5,558 bases of DNA from an uncultured Eubacteriales bacterium (GTDB lineage Bacteria; Bacillota_A; Clostridia; Lachnospirales; Cellulosilyticaceae), in contig USPX01000146.1 of NCBI GenBank assembly GCA_900556665.1, forward strand, positions 1-5,558. Direction: 5' to 3'. The notes under the pieces are model-generated. The model was given only the letters and a program-made list of their open reading frames with translations. It was not told the origin of the DNA and searched no databases. Of this stretch, positions 5,084-5,558 are shown in pieces. The translations under genes and the position numbers were made by a program. The stretch's first letter is position 1. Each line of letters begins with the position of its first letter.

Positions 5084-5558
5084 TTATGCAAATTGCATAT
5101 TATAAAGTTTTGCATAAACATTATCAATTTCCATAAGTTCTTCGTGACTACCACGTTCCGCAATACCATCTGGTGTTAAAACTAAAATTTCATCTGCATT
5201 ACGAATCGTACTTAATCTATGGGCAATCACAAGTGTTGTTCTATTTTTAGCCAGTTCATCAAGTGAACCTTGAATATATCTTTCACTTTCATTATCTAAG
5301 GCTGATGTGGCTTCATCTAAGATCAAAATAGGTGGGTTTTTAAGAAATACCCTTGCAATAGAGATTCTTTGCTTTTGACCACCTGAAAGTCTCACACCAC
5401 GTTCGCCAACATAAGTCTCATAACCTTCTGGAAGACTCATAATAAAATCATGAATATTGGCCTTTTTAGCTGCCTCAATAATCTCTTCATCCGTTGCATT
5501 TGGATTACCATATGCAATGTTTTGCTTAATGTTACCATAGAATAAATACACATCTTGC
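5084..5558 (-). CDS. ABC exporter subunit, C-terminal part of the ATPase domain (5' end outside window)
   Basis: Only the last part of the nucleotide-binding domain is present, and the frame runs off the right edge. The first visible codons give Gln-Asp, the Q-loop, before [16 protein letters not shown]. Then come the signature LSGGQKQR, Walker B ILILDE with its catalytic Glu, the D-loop SALD and the switch His in VIAHRLS. The pattern is that of ABC exporters with fused membrane and ATPase domains (MsbA/MdlB/LmrA type), which usually act as homo- or heterodimers moving drugs, lipids or peptides out of the cell. Walker A and the six membrane helices lie outside the window. The GTG at 5549-5551 is internal, not a start. 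Every ATPase motif seen is intact, so this looks like a competent catalytic site. The substrate is unknown. Confidence 0.93.
   Translation of the reverse strand, partial: QDVYLFYGNIKQNIAYGNPNATDEEIIEAAKKANIHDFIMSLPEGYETYVGERGVRLSGGQKQRISIARVFLKNPPILILDEATSALDNESERYIQGSLDELAKNRTTLVIAHRLSTIRNADEILVLTPDGIAERGSHEELMEIDNVYAKLYNMQFA

Noticed and set aside
5086..5098. Palindrome ATGCAAATTGCAT at the end of the ABC exporter gene.
   Set aside because: It lies over the last codons (Met-Gln-Phe-Ala, stop) and is explained by coding content. It has no position suited to an operator or terminator.
1..5558. CRISPR arrays, insertion sequences, tRNA or rRNA genes, and T-box or other known riboswitch folds.
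   Set aside because: No spaced direct repeats, transposase motifs, terminal inverted repeats, tRNA-like cloverleaf or T-box consensus were seen on either strand.

Overview
The window is AT-rich with dense Shine-Dalgarno sites (AAGGAG, AGAGGTGA), consensus sigma-A promoters and long intrinsic terminators. Together with the protein families this points to a low-GC Firmicute, most likely a Clostridia/Lachnospirales-type anaerobe. The genus cannot be fixed from the sequence alone.

Layout, left to right. A prephenate dehydratase gene (pheA, minus strand) ends at base 7. Its upstream region (about 906-1312) is the most interesting part of the window. It holds a perfect consensus promoter (TTGACA-17-TATAAT), a 45-codon ORF with a good ribosome binding site and nine Phe codons, a strong terminator hairpin with a U-rich tail, and then a second short ORF that overlaps the pheA start. 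All are on the minus strand in the order expected of a ribosome-mediated Phe attenuator. Alternative RNA pairings can be drawn that would let a ribosome stalled at the Phe codons prevent the terminator from forming. I see no separate promoter between the terminator and pheA.

Next on the minus strand come rsmA/ksgA (16S rRNA dimethyladenosine methyltransferase) with its own terminator, a secreted protein with two PepSY-like repeats, and a peptidase S66 (LD-carboxypeptidase/MccF-type) protein. Divergent from these, on the plus strand, lies a low-complexity Ser/Thr/Asn-rich protein with an export signal and a C-terminal membrane anchor. It converges on the 3' end of an ABC exporter subunit (minus strand, 5' end outside the window), and the two share a bidirectional terminator.

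Functionally the window mixes housekeeping (ribosome maturation, phenylalanine synthesis) with cell-envelope genes (S66 peptidase, PepSY protein, surface protein, exporter). The clearest regulatory circuit is phenylalanine supply controlling read-through into pheA. It is inferred from sequence layout and is untested.
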